NCBI GenBank assembly: GCA_900538575.1 | Contig: UPZA01000013.1 | Location: 1 to 53,374 of the forward strand | Direction of reading: 5' to 3' | DNA: 53,374 bases | DNA from: an uncultured Ruminococcus sp. | GTDB taxonomy: Bacteria > Bacillota > Clostridia > Oscillospirales > Ruminococcaceae | In this document: positions 32,997 through 41,345 of the stretch, piece by piece | Layout of the letters: each line of letters opens with the position of its first letter | Position numbering within the stretch: position 1 is the stretch's first letter | Made by a program: the position numbers and the translations under genes | Notes under the pieces: generated by a model | Told to the model about the DNA's origin: nothing | The model's database searches: none | Seen by the model: only the letters and a program-made list of their open reading frames with translations

Positions 32997-34787
32997 TTGA
33001 ATCTGAAGGATTTTTATAAAGGAAACCTCTTTGATTGCTATAATTTCTTTGGGGCACATAAAGAAAACGATGAATTTATTTTCAGAACATATGCCCCGAC
33101 CGCCAAAGAAGTAATGATATTCGGGAGCTTCAACGACTGGAAGGAAGAAGAAATGAAAAAAGACGAGGGAGGTATATTTTTATTTAAAACAAATAAGGCC
33201 TCCTTCGGTGATATGTATAAATACGTTATCTATTCTAAAGACGGTCATAGATATGAACACTGTGATCCTTACGGCTTCGGAATGGAGCTTCGTCCCGCGT
33301 TTGCCTCATATATAACGGATTCTGACGAATATAGATTTACTGACGAACGGTGGCTAAAGAATAGAACAAAGAATTTCAACAGCCCAATGAACATATACGA
33401 GTTGCATCTTGGTTCATGGAAAACTCATAATAACCAATGGTATAACTACAGCGAGCTTGCAGATATTCTTATCCCCTATGTAAAGGAAAATCATTATACA
33501 CATATTGAATTCATGCCAATATCCGAACACCCCGCCGACTGCTCTTGGGGCTATCAAAATACAGGTTTTTTCAGTCCTACGTCCAGATACGGCAAGGCGT
33601 CGCAGCTTATGGAATTAATAGATAAATGCCATAACGCCGATATAGGAGTTATCCTTGATTTCGTTCCGGTTCATTTCGCTGTGGACGGATACGCTCTTGC
33701 ACGTTATGACGGAACATACTTGTATGAATACCCTCCGTCTGATGTAGGTATCAGCGAATGGGGCACTTGTAATTTTAACCATGCAAAAGGAGAAACTCGC
33801 AGCTTTATACAGTCCTCCGCAAACTTCTGGCTTGATAAATTTCATTTTGACGGGCTTAGAATGGACGCTATAAGCAGAGCCATCTACTGGGGCGGAGATC
33901 CGGCCAGAGGTGTAAACGGATATACGGTGGAATTTATTAAAAATATGAACAAAGGATTGCAGGAACGCCACCCTACCGCTATGCTTATTGCAGAGGATTC
34001 GACCTCGTATCCTAAGATCACTGCTCCCGTTGAATATGACGGACTCGGCTTTGATTACAAGTGGGATCTTGGCTGGATGAACGATACTCTTGATTATTTC
34101 CGTACTCCCCCATGGGAAAGATGCAATCATTATCATAAGCTAACGTTTTCTATGGCATATTTTTATAACGAGCTGTTTCTTCTGCCTTTTTCTCACGATG
34201 AAAACGTTCATGGAAAAGCTACTATAATACAGAAAATGTACGGAGATTATGAGGAAAAATTCATGCAGTGCAGAGCGCTTTATATGTATATGTATACTCA
34301 TCCCGGAAAAAAGCTTAATTTTATGGGAAATGAATTCGGTCAGTTCAGAGAATGGGACGAAAACCGAGAACAGGATTGGGAAATCCTTCATTATCCTATT
34401 CATGACGCTTTTCATAAATACATTAAGCAAATCAGCGGCATATATTGCTCCAGAAAAGCCCTGCATTGCGGCGAATATAATATGAAAACATTTAATTGGC
34501 TTGTGGCTGACGCTGCTGAAAAATGTGTTTATATCTATGAAAGAGCTTTTGAAAACGATAAAATTATCTGCGCATTTAATTTTTCCGGAATTGAACAGGA
34601 AATCAGCTTTGAATTACCTGAGAAATCCTCACTCGAACTATTTATACACAGTCGGTGGGATGAATACGGCGGCGATGTTTCAAAAAGCAATATAACTATT
34701 AATACGGAAATTAAAAATAAAAAGAACACCATAACGCTGAAAATTGAACCGCTTTCCGGTATGCTGTTTAATAATATAATATGCTGA
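32997..34787 (+). CDS. glgB: 1,4-alpha-glucan branching enzyme, first copy
   Basis: GH13 branching enzyme of 596 residues that moves alpha-1,4 chains to alpha-1,6 positions in glycogen. A CBM48 module (about 10-110: FFGAHKENDEFIFRTYAPTAKEVMIFGSFNDWKEEEM) precedes the catalytic barrel; region II GLRMDAISRAI holds the nucleophile Asp, region III LIAEDST the acid/base Glu (second acidic residue is Asp instead of the usual Glu), region IV FSHDENVHGK the third Asp. It is shorter than and clearly different from the second copy at 39173-41185. The start is a TTG at 32997, with AGGAG ten bases upstream; no other in-frame start exists before a stop at 32988. Confidence 0.92.
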   Translation: MNLKDFYKGNLFDCYNFFGAHKENDEFIFRTYAPTAKEVMIFGSFNDWKEEEMKKDEGGIFLFKTNKASFGDMYKYVIYSKDGHRYEHCDPYGFGMELRPAFASYITDSDEYRFTDERWLKNRTKNFNSPMNIYELHLGSWKTHNNQWYNYSELADILIPYVKENHYTHIEFMPISEHPADCSWGYQNTGFFSPTSRYGKASQLMELIDKCHNADIGVILDFVPVHFAVDGYALARYDGTYLYEYPPSDVGISEWGTCNFNHAKGETRSFIQSSANFWLDKFHFDGLRMDAISRAIYWGGDPARGVNGYTVEFIKNMNKGLQERHPTAMLIAEDSTSYPKITAPVEYDGLGFDYKWDLGWMNDTLDYFRTPPWERCNHYHKLTFSMAYFYNELFLLPFSHDENVHGKATIIQKMYGDYEEKFMQCRALYMYMYTHPGKKLNFMGNEFGQFREWDENREQDWEILHYPIHDAFHKYIKQISGIYCSRKALHCGEYNMKTFNWLVADAAEKCVYIYERAFENDKIICAFNFSGIEQEISFELPEKSSLELFIHSRWDEYGGDVSKSNITINTEIKNKKNTITLKIEPLSGMLFNNIIC

Positions 34788-34839
34788 AATTTTTCATGGA
34801 AATAAATATGTTCATAATTTAAAATTATTGGAGATTAAC

Positions 34840-35280
34840 ATGAAAAGAAAAACAATAACCGCATTATTCATTTTAACGGTAAGTATTATAATACTTATTT
34901 GCGCAGTAATCGGTAAAAACAAGAATGAAAAGCAATCTATAAATAAAAATGAAGTTATTGATAACAGTCAGGATATTATAATTAATACAGAACCGGAAAT
35001 AATATTAACTGATAAAAACATCGTTGAATCAGACGCTTCAGAAATACAAGCACCTGAAAGCTCCCCTTCAGATTATTATGAAAATGTCGAAATAACTACA
35101 TCCGAGAGTAAAGAATATGAAAAATACGATATAAAAATTCCGGAAGGTAAAATTACCTTACCGGAAAAATTTAGTCAGAATATTAAAACTAAAGAAAATC
35201 AAACAGATGAAAGTTCCCTTTTAACATCTGAAAAAACTAATAAAAATGAAATAGAGCTTCCTGTTGTTCCTGTAAATTAA
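34840..35280 (+). CDS. Hypothetical membrane-anchored low-complexity protein
   Basis: About 146 residues: lysine/arginine N-terminus (MKRKTITA), one hydrophobic segment (about 7-25) acting as anchor or uncleaved signal, then an acidic Glu/Ser/Asn/Lys-rich region predicted to be disordered outside the membrane, with a proline-containing part IPEGKITLPEKF and an end IELPVVPVN. The start at ATG 34840 is chosen because GGAG lies six bases upstream. No family is recognised. It follows glgB by about 50 bases in the same direction and ends at a terminator, so it may be cotranscribed with it. Gene reality is supported by frame, start site and terminator. Confidence 0.6.
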   Translation: MKRKTITALFILTVSIIILICAVIGKNKNEKQSINKNEVIDNSQDIIINTEPEIILTDKNIVESDASEIQAPESSPSDYYENVEITTSESKEYEKYDIKIPEGKITLPEKFSQNIKTKENQTDESSLLTSEKTNKNEIELPVVPVN

Positions 35281-35282
35281 TG

Positions 35283-35319
35283 AAAAATACCGCTTATTTA
35301 AAATAAGCGGTATTTTTTT
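35283..35319. terminator. Bidirectional terminator between the hypothetical gene and glgA
   Basis: About 15-bp AT-flanked stem around ACCGCTTAT / ATAAGCGGT with A- and T-runs on both sides; it serves the convergent genes ending at 35280 (plus) and 35318 (minus). Confidence 0.9.
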
Positions 35320-36739
35320 AATTACCCTTAAGCATTTCCCAATACATATTAATATATAAATCGGCCGAATTATTCCAACTGAAATCCTCATTCATATCGC
35401 GTTTTATAACGGCATTCCAGCTTCTTTTATCTTCGTAAAGCTCCTTTGCTCTGAGACAAGCATTAAGCATATCATGGGCATTATAGGTTTTGAATGAAAA
35501 ACCGTTGCCCTTTTCACCGCCGCAATCTCTAACAGTATCTCTCAGACCGCCGGTTTCACGAACAATCGGAACTGTTCCGTATCTCATGGCAATCATCTGC
35601 GCCAGACCGCAGGGTTCACTCTGAGAAGGCATAAGAAACATATCGGCGCCTGCATAAATCTTACGTGAAAGCTCCGGAATAAATCCAAGTGAAACGCTTA
35701 CCTTATCCCTGTAACGCCATTCCATTTCCTTAAAGAAATCCTCGTAAACTTTTTCACCGCTTCCCAATATTGCAAATTTAAAGCCTGCTTTTATCATATC
35801 CTCAAATACATAGCGAATAAGATCGATACCCTTATGTGAAACAAACCGCGTTACAATGCCGATAACAGGCTCCGTTCCCTCCTGAAGCCCCAGCTCCTCC
35901 AGTAGAGCCGCCTTGCATATTTTTTTACCTGTGATACTTTTTGAAGAATAATTTTTTGCTATAACCGGATCAGTTTCAGGATCGTATCCGTCTATATCAA
36001 TTCCGTTTAAGATACCGCAAAGCTTATATTGCTTAGGAACAAGGGCTCTATCCATTCCGTGAGAATACCACGGATCAAGAATCTCCCACGCATAGCTTGG
36101 ACTTACTGTAGTCACCTTATCCGAGGTTTCTATCGCGCCCTTCATCATATTTATATTTCCGTCATATTCCAGCAGACTGGTATGGTACATAGGAATGCCC
36201 ATTACTTCATTTAAAACTTCCTTGCCGTAATTTCCTTGGTATTGAATATTATGAATAGTAAATATAGTTTTTATATTTTCATAGCCCTGCTGATATTTAT
36301 AAAATATTTCATAAAACACCGGTATCATTGCTGCCTGCCAGTCATTAGTATGAATAATATCAGGCTTAAAATCAATACAGCGAAGCATTTCAAGCACGGC
36401 TCTTGAATAGAATACAAAACGTTCGCAATCGTCAAAAAATCCGTATATGCCGTCGCGTCCGAAATAATATTCATTGTCGATAAAATAATACGTAACGCCG
36501 TTGCAAATGGAAGTAAAAATTCCGCAATACTGCTTACGCCAAGAAACATCAACCGTAATATGTGTTAAAAAAGTCATATTAACCCGAAATTGAGGCTTAA
36601 CGCATTTATATAAAGGAATAACTACACGGCAGTCATGCCCTTTTTTATTTATAGCCGCCGGAAGAGAACCTGCAACGTCCGCAAGACCGCCGGAAGCAAT
36701 GAACGGATTAGCTTCGCTTGCCGCAAATAAAATATTCAA
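35318..36739 (-). CDS. glgA: Glycogen synthase GlgA
   Basis: GT5 family enzyme that adds glucose from ADP-glucose to the glycogen chain. N-terminal FAASEANPFIASGGLADVAGSLP contains the ADP-glucose-binding loop; the Lys-Thr of the usual KTGGL is Ala-Ser here. C-terminal domain shows GIVTRFVSHKGIDLI, FAILGSGE and the family end motif MPSQSEPCGLAQMIAMRYGTVPIVRETGGLRDTV. 473 residues, normal. It is the last gene of glgB-glgC-glgD-glgA on the minus strand, 22 bases after glgD. Confidence 0.94.
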   Translation of the reverse strand: MNILFAASEANPFIASGGLADVAGSLPAAINKKGHDCRVVIPLYKCVKPQFRVNMTFLTHITVDVSWRKQYCGIFTSICNGVTYYFIDNEYYFGRDGIYGFFDDCERFVFYSRAVLEMLRCIDFKPDIIHTNDWQAAMIPVFYEIFYKYQQGYENIKTIFTIHNIQYQGNYGKEVLNEVMGIPMYHTSLLEYDGNINMMKGAIETSDKVTTVSPSYAWEILDPWYSHGMDRALVPKQYKLCGILNGIDIDGYDPETDPVIAKNYSSKSITGKKICKAALLEELGLQEGTEPVIGIVTRFVSHKGIDLIRYVFEDMIKAGFKFAILGSGEKVYEDFFKEMEWRYRDKVSVSLGFIPELSRKIYAGADMFLMPSQSEPCGLAQMIAMRYGTVPIVRETGGLRDTVRDCGGEKGNGFSFKTYNAHDMLNACLRAKELYEDKRSWNAVIKRDMNEDFSWNNSADLYINMYWEMLKGN

Positions 36740-36761
36740 TATTTTTCATCCTTTCAAAACG

Positions 36762-37886
36762 TCATATTACCGCATTTTTACCTATGTAAAGAGGATAAGA
36801 CGCCGAACCCGTCATTATCTTTTCATCTCCTATTTCCACGTTTTTATCAGTAATAACAGAGCTTATACTACATTTTTTGCCAATTACAGTATCCTGCATT
36901 ATAACGCAGTTCTTAACAATAGCGCCCTTGCCTATTTTAGCGCCCCTGCATAGAACACAGTTTTCAACAGTTCCGTCGATAACGCATCCATCAGCTATAA
37001 GCGAATTTTTAATATCCGATTCAAGTCCGAACTTTACCGGACCGTTATCACGTATTTTCGTATAAATAGGCGAAGATTTTATAAACAGATTATCTCTGTT
37101 TTTAGTATCAAGAAGCGCCATATTTGCGTCATAATAAGCTCTCACAGAATCAATTTTAGAAAAATATTCCTTATGCTCATATCCCATTATTTTATATTCG
37201 TTCTTTTTGGCCTGAAGGACATCCTTTGTAAAGTTATATTCGCTTCTGCTTGCTGAATTAACTACAATATTTCTTAAAACCTCCTTAGCTATAACGAACA
37301 TATTAAGAGATATTGAACATTCTCCTGCAATCTGAGGATTTATCATAACATCGTTAATTCTTCCTGTTTCATCAAAACCGAGTATAGTTGCCGTCTGCTC
37401 ATTGCTGCTGTCATAGGGATATTTGCCGTAAATAACAGTTATGTCCGCACCGTTGAGCTCATGAAACGCCACCGCCGCTTTATAGTCTATAGTAGTAACA
37501 ACGTCACAGTCAGACATAATTACATATTCCGCATTTGAATGCTCTACAAATTCCCATACACCGTTGAGAGCCTCAAGGCGGCCTCGATACATACCGCTGT
37601 CAACATGACTGAACGGCGGAAGCAGATGTAGACCGCCGTTTTTACTTGACAAATCCCATTCTCTTCCGGAACCCAGATGATCAAGAAGCGAACCGTAATT
37701 TGATTTTGTAATAACCCCGACTTCCTTGATTCCCGAATTAACCATATTGGAAAGCGGGAAATCAATAAGCCTGTAACGTCCGCCAAAAGGAATTGAACCC
37801 ATAGTTCTTTTTTTTGTAAGATCTATAACGTCAGAATCATGCATACTTGCAAAAATCAAACCTAAAACATTTTTCTTAGCACCCAT
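36762..37886 (-). CDS. glgD: Glucose-1-phosphate adenylyltransferase-like subunit GlgD
   Basis: GlgC paralogue of Firmicutes that forms a heterotetramer with GlgC and modulates ADP-glucose synthesis. 374 residues. The nucleotidyltransferase domain has diverged signature residues: LGLIFASMHDSDVIDLTKKRTMGSIPFGGRYRLIDFPLSNMVNSGI, where the catalytic GGxGxRL loop is replaced by SMHDSD, as in other GlgD proteins. A left-handed beta-helix follows (VENCVLCRGAKIGKGAIVKNCVIMQDTVIG). It lies 17 bases downstream of glgC. Confidence 0.92.
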   Translation of the reverse strand: MGAKKNVLGLIFASMHDSDVIDLTKKRTMGSIPFGGRYRLIDFPLSNMVNSGIKEVGVITKSNYGSLLDHLGSGREWDLSSKNGGLHLLPPFSHVDSGMYRGRLEALNGVWEFVEHSNAEYVIMSDCDVVTTIDYKAAVAFHELNGADITVIYGKYPYDSSNEQTATILGFDETGRINDVMINPQIAGECSISLNMFVIAKEVLRNIVVNSASRSEYNFTKDVLQAKKNEYKIMGYEHKEYFSKIDSVRAYYDANMALLDTKNRDNLFIKSSPIYTKIRDNGPVKFGLESDIKNSLIADGCVIDGTVENCVLCRGAKIGKGAIVKNCVIMQDTVIGKKCSISSVITDKNVEIGDEKIMTGSASYPLYIGKNAVI

Positions 37887-37903
37887 TTCTATTCTTTTCC
37901 TCC

Positions 37904-39106
37904 TTAGACGTTCTTGGATATAATATCCTTAGGAAGAACCTCTGCTCCCTCAGAAATATCTACATTATGTCCGATTACAGCTATGCCCCATTCGTCTCTG
38001 TTCTCAACGGTTTCAGGACTTAAACCGATTTTTGCGTTTTCATGAACAACACAGTCTTCTCCGACGATAGAATATTCAACAACAGCTCCCGACTTGATAA
38101 CCGTTCCCGGCATAACTATACTGTAATTCACAGTTGCCCCCTCTTCAATCTTAGCGCCTGCAAATATAATTGAAAAATCCACCTTTCCGTTAATAGTGCT
38201 GCCCTCTGCGATCATTGAATTTTCCACCTCGGCCGTACTTCCTATATACTGTGGAGGCATATTATTGTTTCTTGTATATATCTTCCATTCGTTATCATAA
38301 AGATCCAGAGGAACGCTCGGACTGAGAAGATCCATATTTGCTTCCCACAGACTGTCAAGAGTGCCAACGTCCTTCCAATAGCCGTCAAAAGTATAGGCAA
38401 AAAGATTTTCCTTTTTATCAAGCATTGAAGGAATTATATCCTTGCCGAAATCCTTTGAACCGTTATTGGCATTCTCATTTTCTATAAGATATTCCTTCAG
38501 CTTTTTCCATGTAAACACATAAATACCCATTGAAGCAAGAGTCGATTTCGGCTCCTTTGGTTTTTCGGTAAAATCAACAACTCTCATATCGCTGTCACAT
38601 GTCATAATTCCAAGCCTGGTCGCTTCCTCTAAGGATACTTCCTGAACGGCGATCGTCAGATCGGCGTTATTCTTTTTGTGAAAATCCACCATCTTAGAAT
38701 AATCCATTTTATATATATGGTCGCCTCCGAGAACAATTACATACTCGGGATCGTATCTTTCAATAAAGCTCATATTCTGGTAAATAGCGTTCGCCGTACC
38801 CTCGTACCACGAAGCTCCCAACGAGGTCTGATACGGAGGAAGAACATGAACTCCCCCATGAAGCCTATCGAGATCCCACGGCTGCCCGTTTCCTATATAA
38901 TCGTTCAGCACCAGCGGCTGATACTGCGTTAATACTCCTACCGTATCAATTCCGGAATTTGTGCAGTTAGAAAGCGGAAAATCTATAATCCTGTATTTTC
39001 CGCCGTATGGAACAGCCGGCTTTGCCATATCCTGTGTGAGAGCATAAAGCCTGCTTCCCTGACCGCCGGCAAGAAGCATGGCGACACATTCCTTTTTTAT
39101 ATACAT
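37904..39106 (-). CDS. glgC: Glucose-1-phosphate adenylyltransferase GlgC
   Basis: Makes ADP-glucose from glucose-1-phosphate and ATP, the committed step to glycogen. The catalytic N-terminus is complete: CVAMLLAGGQGSRLYALTQDMAKPAVPYGGKYRIIDFPLSNC, ENYV-like VIVLGGDHIYKMDY with the metal Asp, and VDFTEKPKEPKS. C-terminal beta-helix present (SIIFAGAKIEEGATVNYSIVMPGTVI). 400 residues. Expected partner is GlgD, encoded next. Confidence 0.95.
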   Translation of the reverse strand: MYIKKECVAMLLAGGQGSRLYALTQDMAKPAVPYGGKYRIIDFPLSNCTNSGIDTVGVLTQYQPLVLNDYIGNGQPWDLDRLHGGVHVLPPYQTSLGASWYEGTANAIYQNMSFIERYDPEYVIVLGGDHIYKMDYSKMVDFHKKNNADLTIAVQEVSLEEATRLGIMTCDSDMRVVDFTEKPKEPKSTLASMGIYVFTWKKLKEYLIENENANNGSKDFGKDIIPSMLDKKENLFAYTFDGYWKDVGTLDSLWEANMDLLSPSVPLDLYDNEWKIYTRNNNMPPQYIGSTAEVENSMIAEGSTINGKVDFSIIFAGAKIEEGATVNYSIVMPGTVIKSGAVVEYSIVGEDCVVHENAKIGLSPETVENRDEWGIAVIGHNVDISEGAEVLPKDIISKNV

Positions 39107-39172
39107 AATTTTTCCTCCTGACTTTGCCGCACCCTTGAAACGGCAAAATTTATAATATTTATTAAAAAAATG

Positions 39173-41185
39173 TTAAAGCATCGTATTATCGTTAATAATC
39201 TTATCAGTGATCTTTTTCTTTTTTCCTGTAGTCTTCTTGCGCTTTTTATCTTCTTTATCAGGAATAAGCATACTCTTCGGCTTCTGATAAGGATAAGGCT
39301 TCAGATAAATAACCGAAAGCGGAGCCAAATCAAGAGAAATACTGTCGTCAAAACCATGCATAGGATAGGATTTTGATTTCATTAATTCTGACGTAATGCC
39401 CTCTCCCCCGAATTCAACTGCGTCCGAATTAAAAACAAGCTTATACTCTCCTTCAAAAGGCACGCCGATTTTATAGTCATTTCTCTCAACCGGTACAAAG
39501 TTGCATACGACAATAAGCTCTCCGCCGTTATCGTCAAATCTTCTGAATGCAATAACGCTCTGCCGGTAATCATCGTTAGATATCCAGCTAAAGCCCTGCC
39601 AGGAATCATCATTTTGCCATAAAGGAGCGTTTTCATAATAAAACTTATTCAGCTTTTCCGAATAAAAATGTATTTTTTTATGCTTATCCTCTTTAAGAGC
39701 GTTCCAATCCAACTGAGACTGATAATTCCATTCGGCAGTCTGAGCAAACTCCTGACCCATAAAAAGAAGCTTTTTACCCGGATGTGCCATCATATAAGCC
39801 AGAAAAGCACGGTATGAGCTGCATTTCTGCTCATAGCTCCCTGGCATTTTTTCAAGCATAGAGCATTTTCCGTGAACCACTTCGTCATGTGAAATAGGAA
39901 GAACATAATTTTCAGAAAAGCAGTAAAAAAATGAAAAAGTAAGCTTATCATGATTGAATGCTCTGTAAATAGGATCAAGGGACATATATTGCAGCATATC
40001 GTTCATCCAGCCCATATTCCATTTGAAGTTAAATCCGAGACCGCCTATATCCGTCGGTTTCGTAACCATCGGCCAAGCAGTCGATTCTTCCGCAATCATT
40101 AACACGTCCGGATTTTTAAGGAAAACCGCTTCATTCAGGCGCTTTAGAAATTCAATAGCCTCAAGATTTTCCTTTCCTCCGTAAATATTCGGACACCATT
40201 CCCCATCACGCCTATCATAATCAAGATAAAGCATGGAAGCTACCGCGTCTACGCGAATCCCGTCTATATGGAACTCGGAAATCCAGTAATTAGCGCTCGA
40301 TATCAGAAAAGAACAAACCTCGCCTTTTCCATAATCAAACACTCTGGTACCCCAGGATTTATGCTCGCTTTTTCTTTCGTCTGTATATTCATAGCAGCAA
40401 GTGCCGTCAAATTCGTATAACCCACACGCGTCCTTAGGAAAATGAGCCGGAACCCAATCTATAATAATACCTAATCCGGCGTTATGGAACATATCTACCA
40501 TGCGTTTGAAATCGTCAGGAGTACCGAATCTTGAAGTCGGCGCAAAATAACCGGTTACCTGATATCCCCATGATCCGTCAAAAGGAAATTCTGTCAGCGG
40601 CATAAGCTCTATATGCGTATATGACATTTTCTTCATATATGGTATAATTTTCTCAGCAAAGCTGACGTAGCTTAACGGATTATCGTTGTCGTCGTGCATC
40701 CACGAACCGAGATGAACCTCGTATATATTAACGGGACTCTTATATATTATTCTTTTTGATTTTTCAGAAATCCATTTCTCATCAGTCCATTTGTATGAGC
40801 ATTCATAAATTTTTGAAGCCGTTCCAGGTCTTGTTTCAAAATGATGCGCATAGGGATCAGATTTCAAAAGGAATTTTCCTTTAGGAGTTTCAATGCAGTA
40901 TTTGTATGAGTCAAACTGAGAAAGACCGGATATAAACGTTTCCCATACTCCGTCGGCAATCTTTTCCATATAATTTGCATTCCGGTCCCATTTATTAAAA
41001 TCACCGACTACTGACACATTTTTTGCATTCGGAGCCCAGACACGAAAGCAATGACATTTGCTGTTATTATTTTCTGCCGAATGTACGCCGAAAAATTTGT
41101 AAGCTTCGCTGTTTTTCCCCTGGTAGAACAGATATAATGGAAATTCGTAGGTTTCCGGAATATTACCGGATTTAGCTGTGTTCAT
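39173..41185 (-). CDS. glgB: 1,4-alpha-glucan branching enzyme, second copy
   Basis: Larger GH13 branching enzyme of 670 residues, first gene of the minus-strand glg operon. CBM48 module near the N-terminus (FRVWAPNAKNVSVVGDFNKWDRNA), barrel with GSWGYQVTGYFAPTSRFGTPDDFKRMVDMFH, nucleophile region IDGIRVDAVASMLYLDY, LMIAEESTAWP with the acid/base Glu, and ISHDEVVHGK. A C-terminal beta domain is followed by a very basic tail (DKEDKKRKKTTGKKKKITDK) not typical of the family. Catalytic motifs are closer to the classical GlgB consensus than those of the copy at 32997. GGAGG precedes the ATG. Confidence 0.95.
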   Translation of the reverse strand: MNTAKSGNIPETYEFPLYLFYQGKNSEAYKFFGVHSAENNNSKCHCFRVWAPNAKNVSVVGDFNKWDRNANYMEKIADGVWETFISGLSQFDSYKYCIETPKGKFLLKSDPYAHHFETRPGTASKIYECSYKWTDEKWISEKSKRIIYKSPVNIYEVHLGSWMHDDNDNPLSYVSFAEKIIPYMKKMSYTHIELMPLTEFPFDGSWGYQVTGYFAPTSRFGTPDDFKRMVDMFHNAGLGIIIDWVPAHFPKDACGLYEFDGTCCYEYTDERKSEHKSWGTRVFDYGKGEVCSFLISSANYWISEFHIDGIRVDAVASMLYLDYDRRDGEWCPNIYGGKENLEAIEFLKRLNEAVFLKNPDVLMIAEESTAWPMVTKPTDIGGLGFNFKWNMGWMNDMLQYMSLDPIYRAFNHDKLTFSFFYCFSENYVLPISHDEVVHGKCSMLEKMPGSYEQKCSSYRAFLAYMMAHPGKKLLFMGQEFAQTAEWNYQSQLDWNALKEDKHKKIHFYSEKLNKFYYENAPLWQNDDSWQGFSWISNDDYRQSVIAFRRFDDNGGELIVVCNFVPVERNDYKIGVPFEGEYKLVFNSDAVEFGGEGITSELMKSKSYPMHGFDDSISLDLAPLSVIYLKPYPYQKPKSMLIPDKEDKKRKKTTGKKKKITDKIINDNTML

Positions 41186-41208
41186 GTCAATTCCTCCTTA
41201 TTACATAT

Positions 41209-41237
41209 ATTTTAACATTTTTCGTATCAGTATTCAA
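41209..41237 (-). promoter_or_regulatory. Promoter of glgB-glgC-glgD-glgA
   Basis: Minus strand TTGAAT (41232-41237), 17-base spacer, TAAAAT (41209-41214), about 24 bases before the ATG. Confidence 0.65.
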
Positions 41238-41345
41238 GCTTTTTATGCAAAATAAATAAATTTCATAAATTCTATATAGTTTCACTTGTATATTTTAGTG
41301 CAATTGCCACAAACTATATGTTTAAATTTTTCACAATAAATTTCA

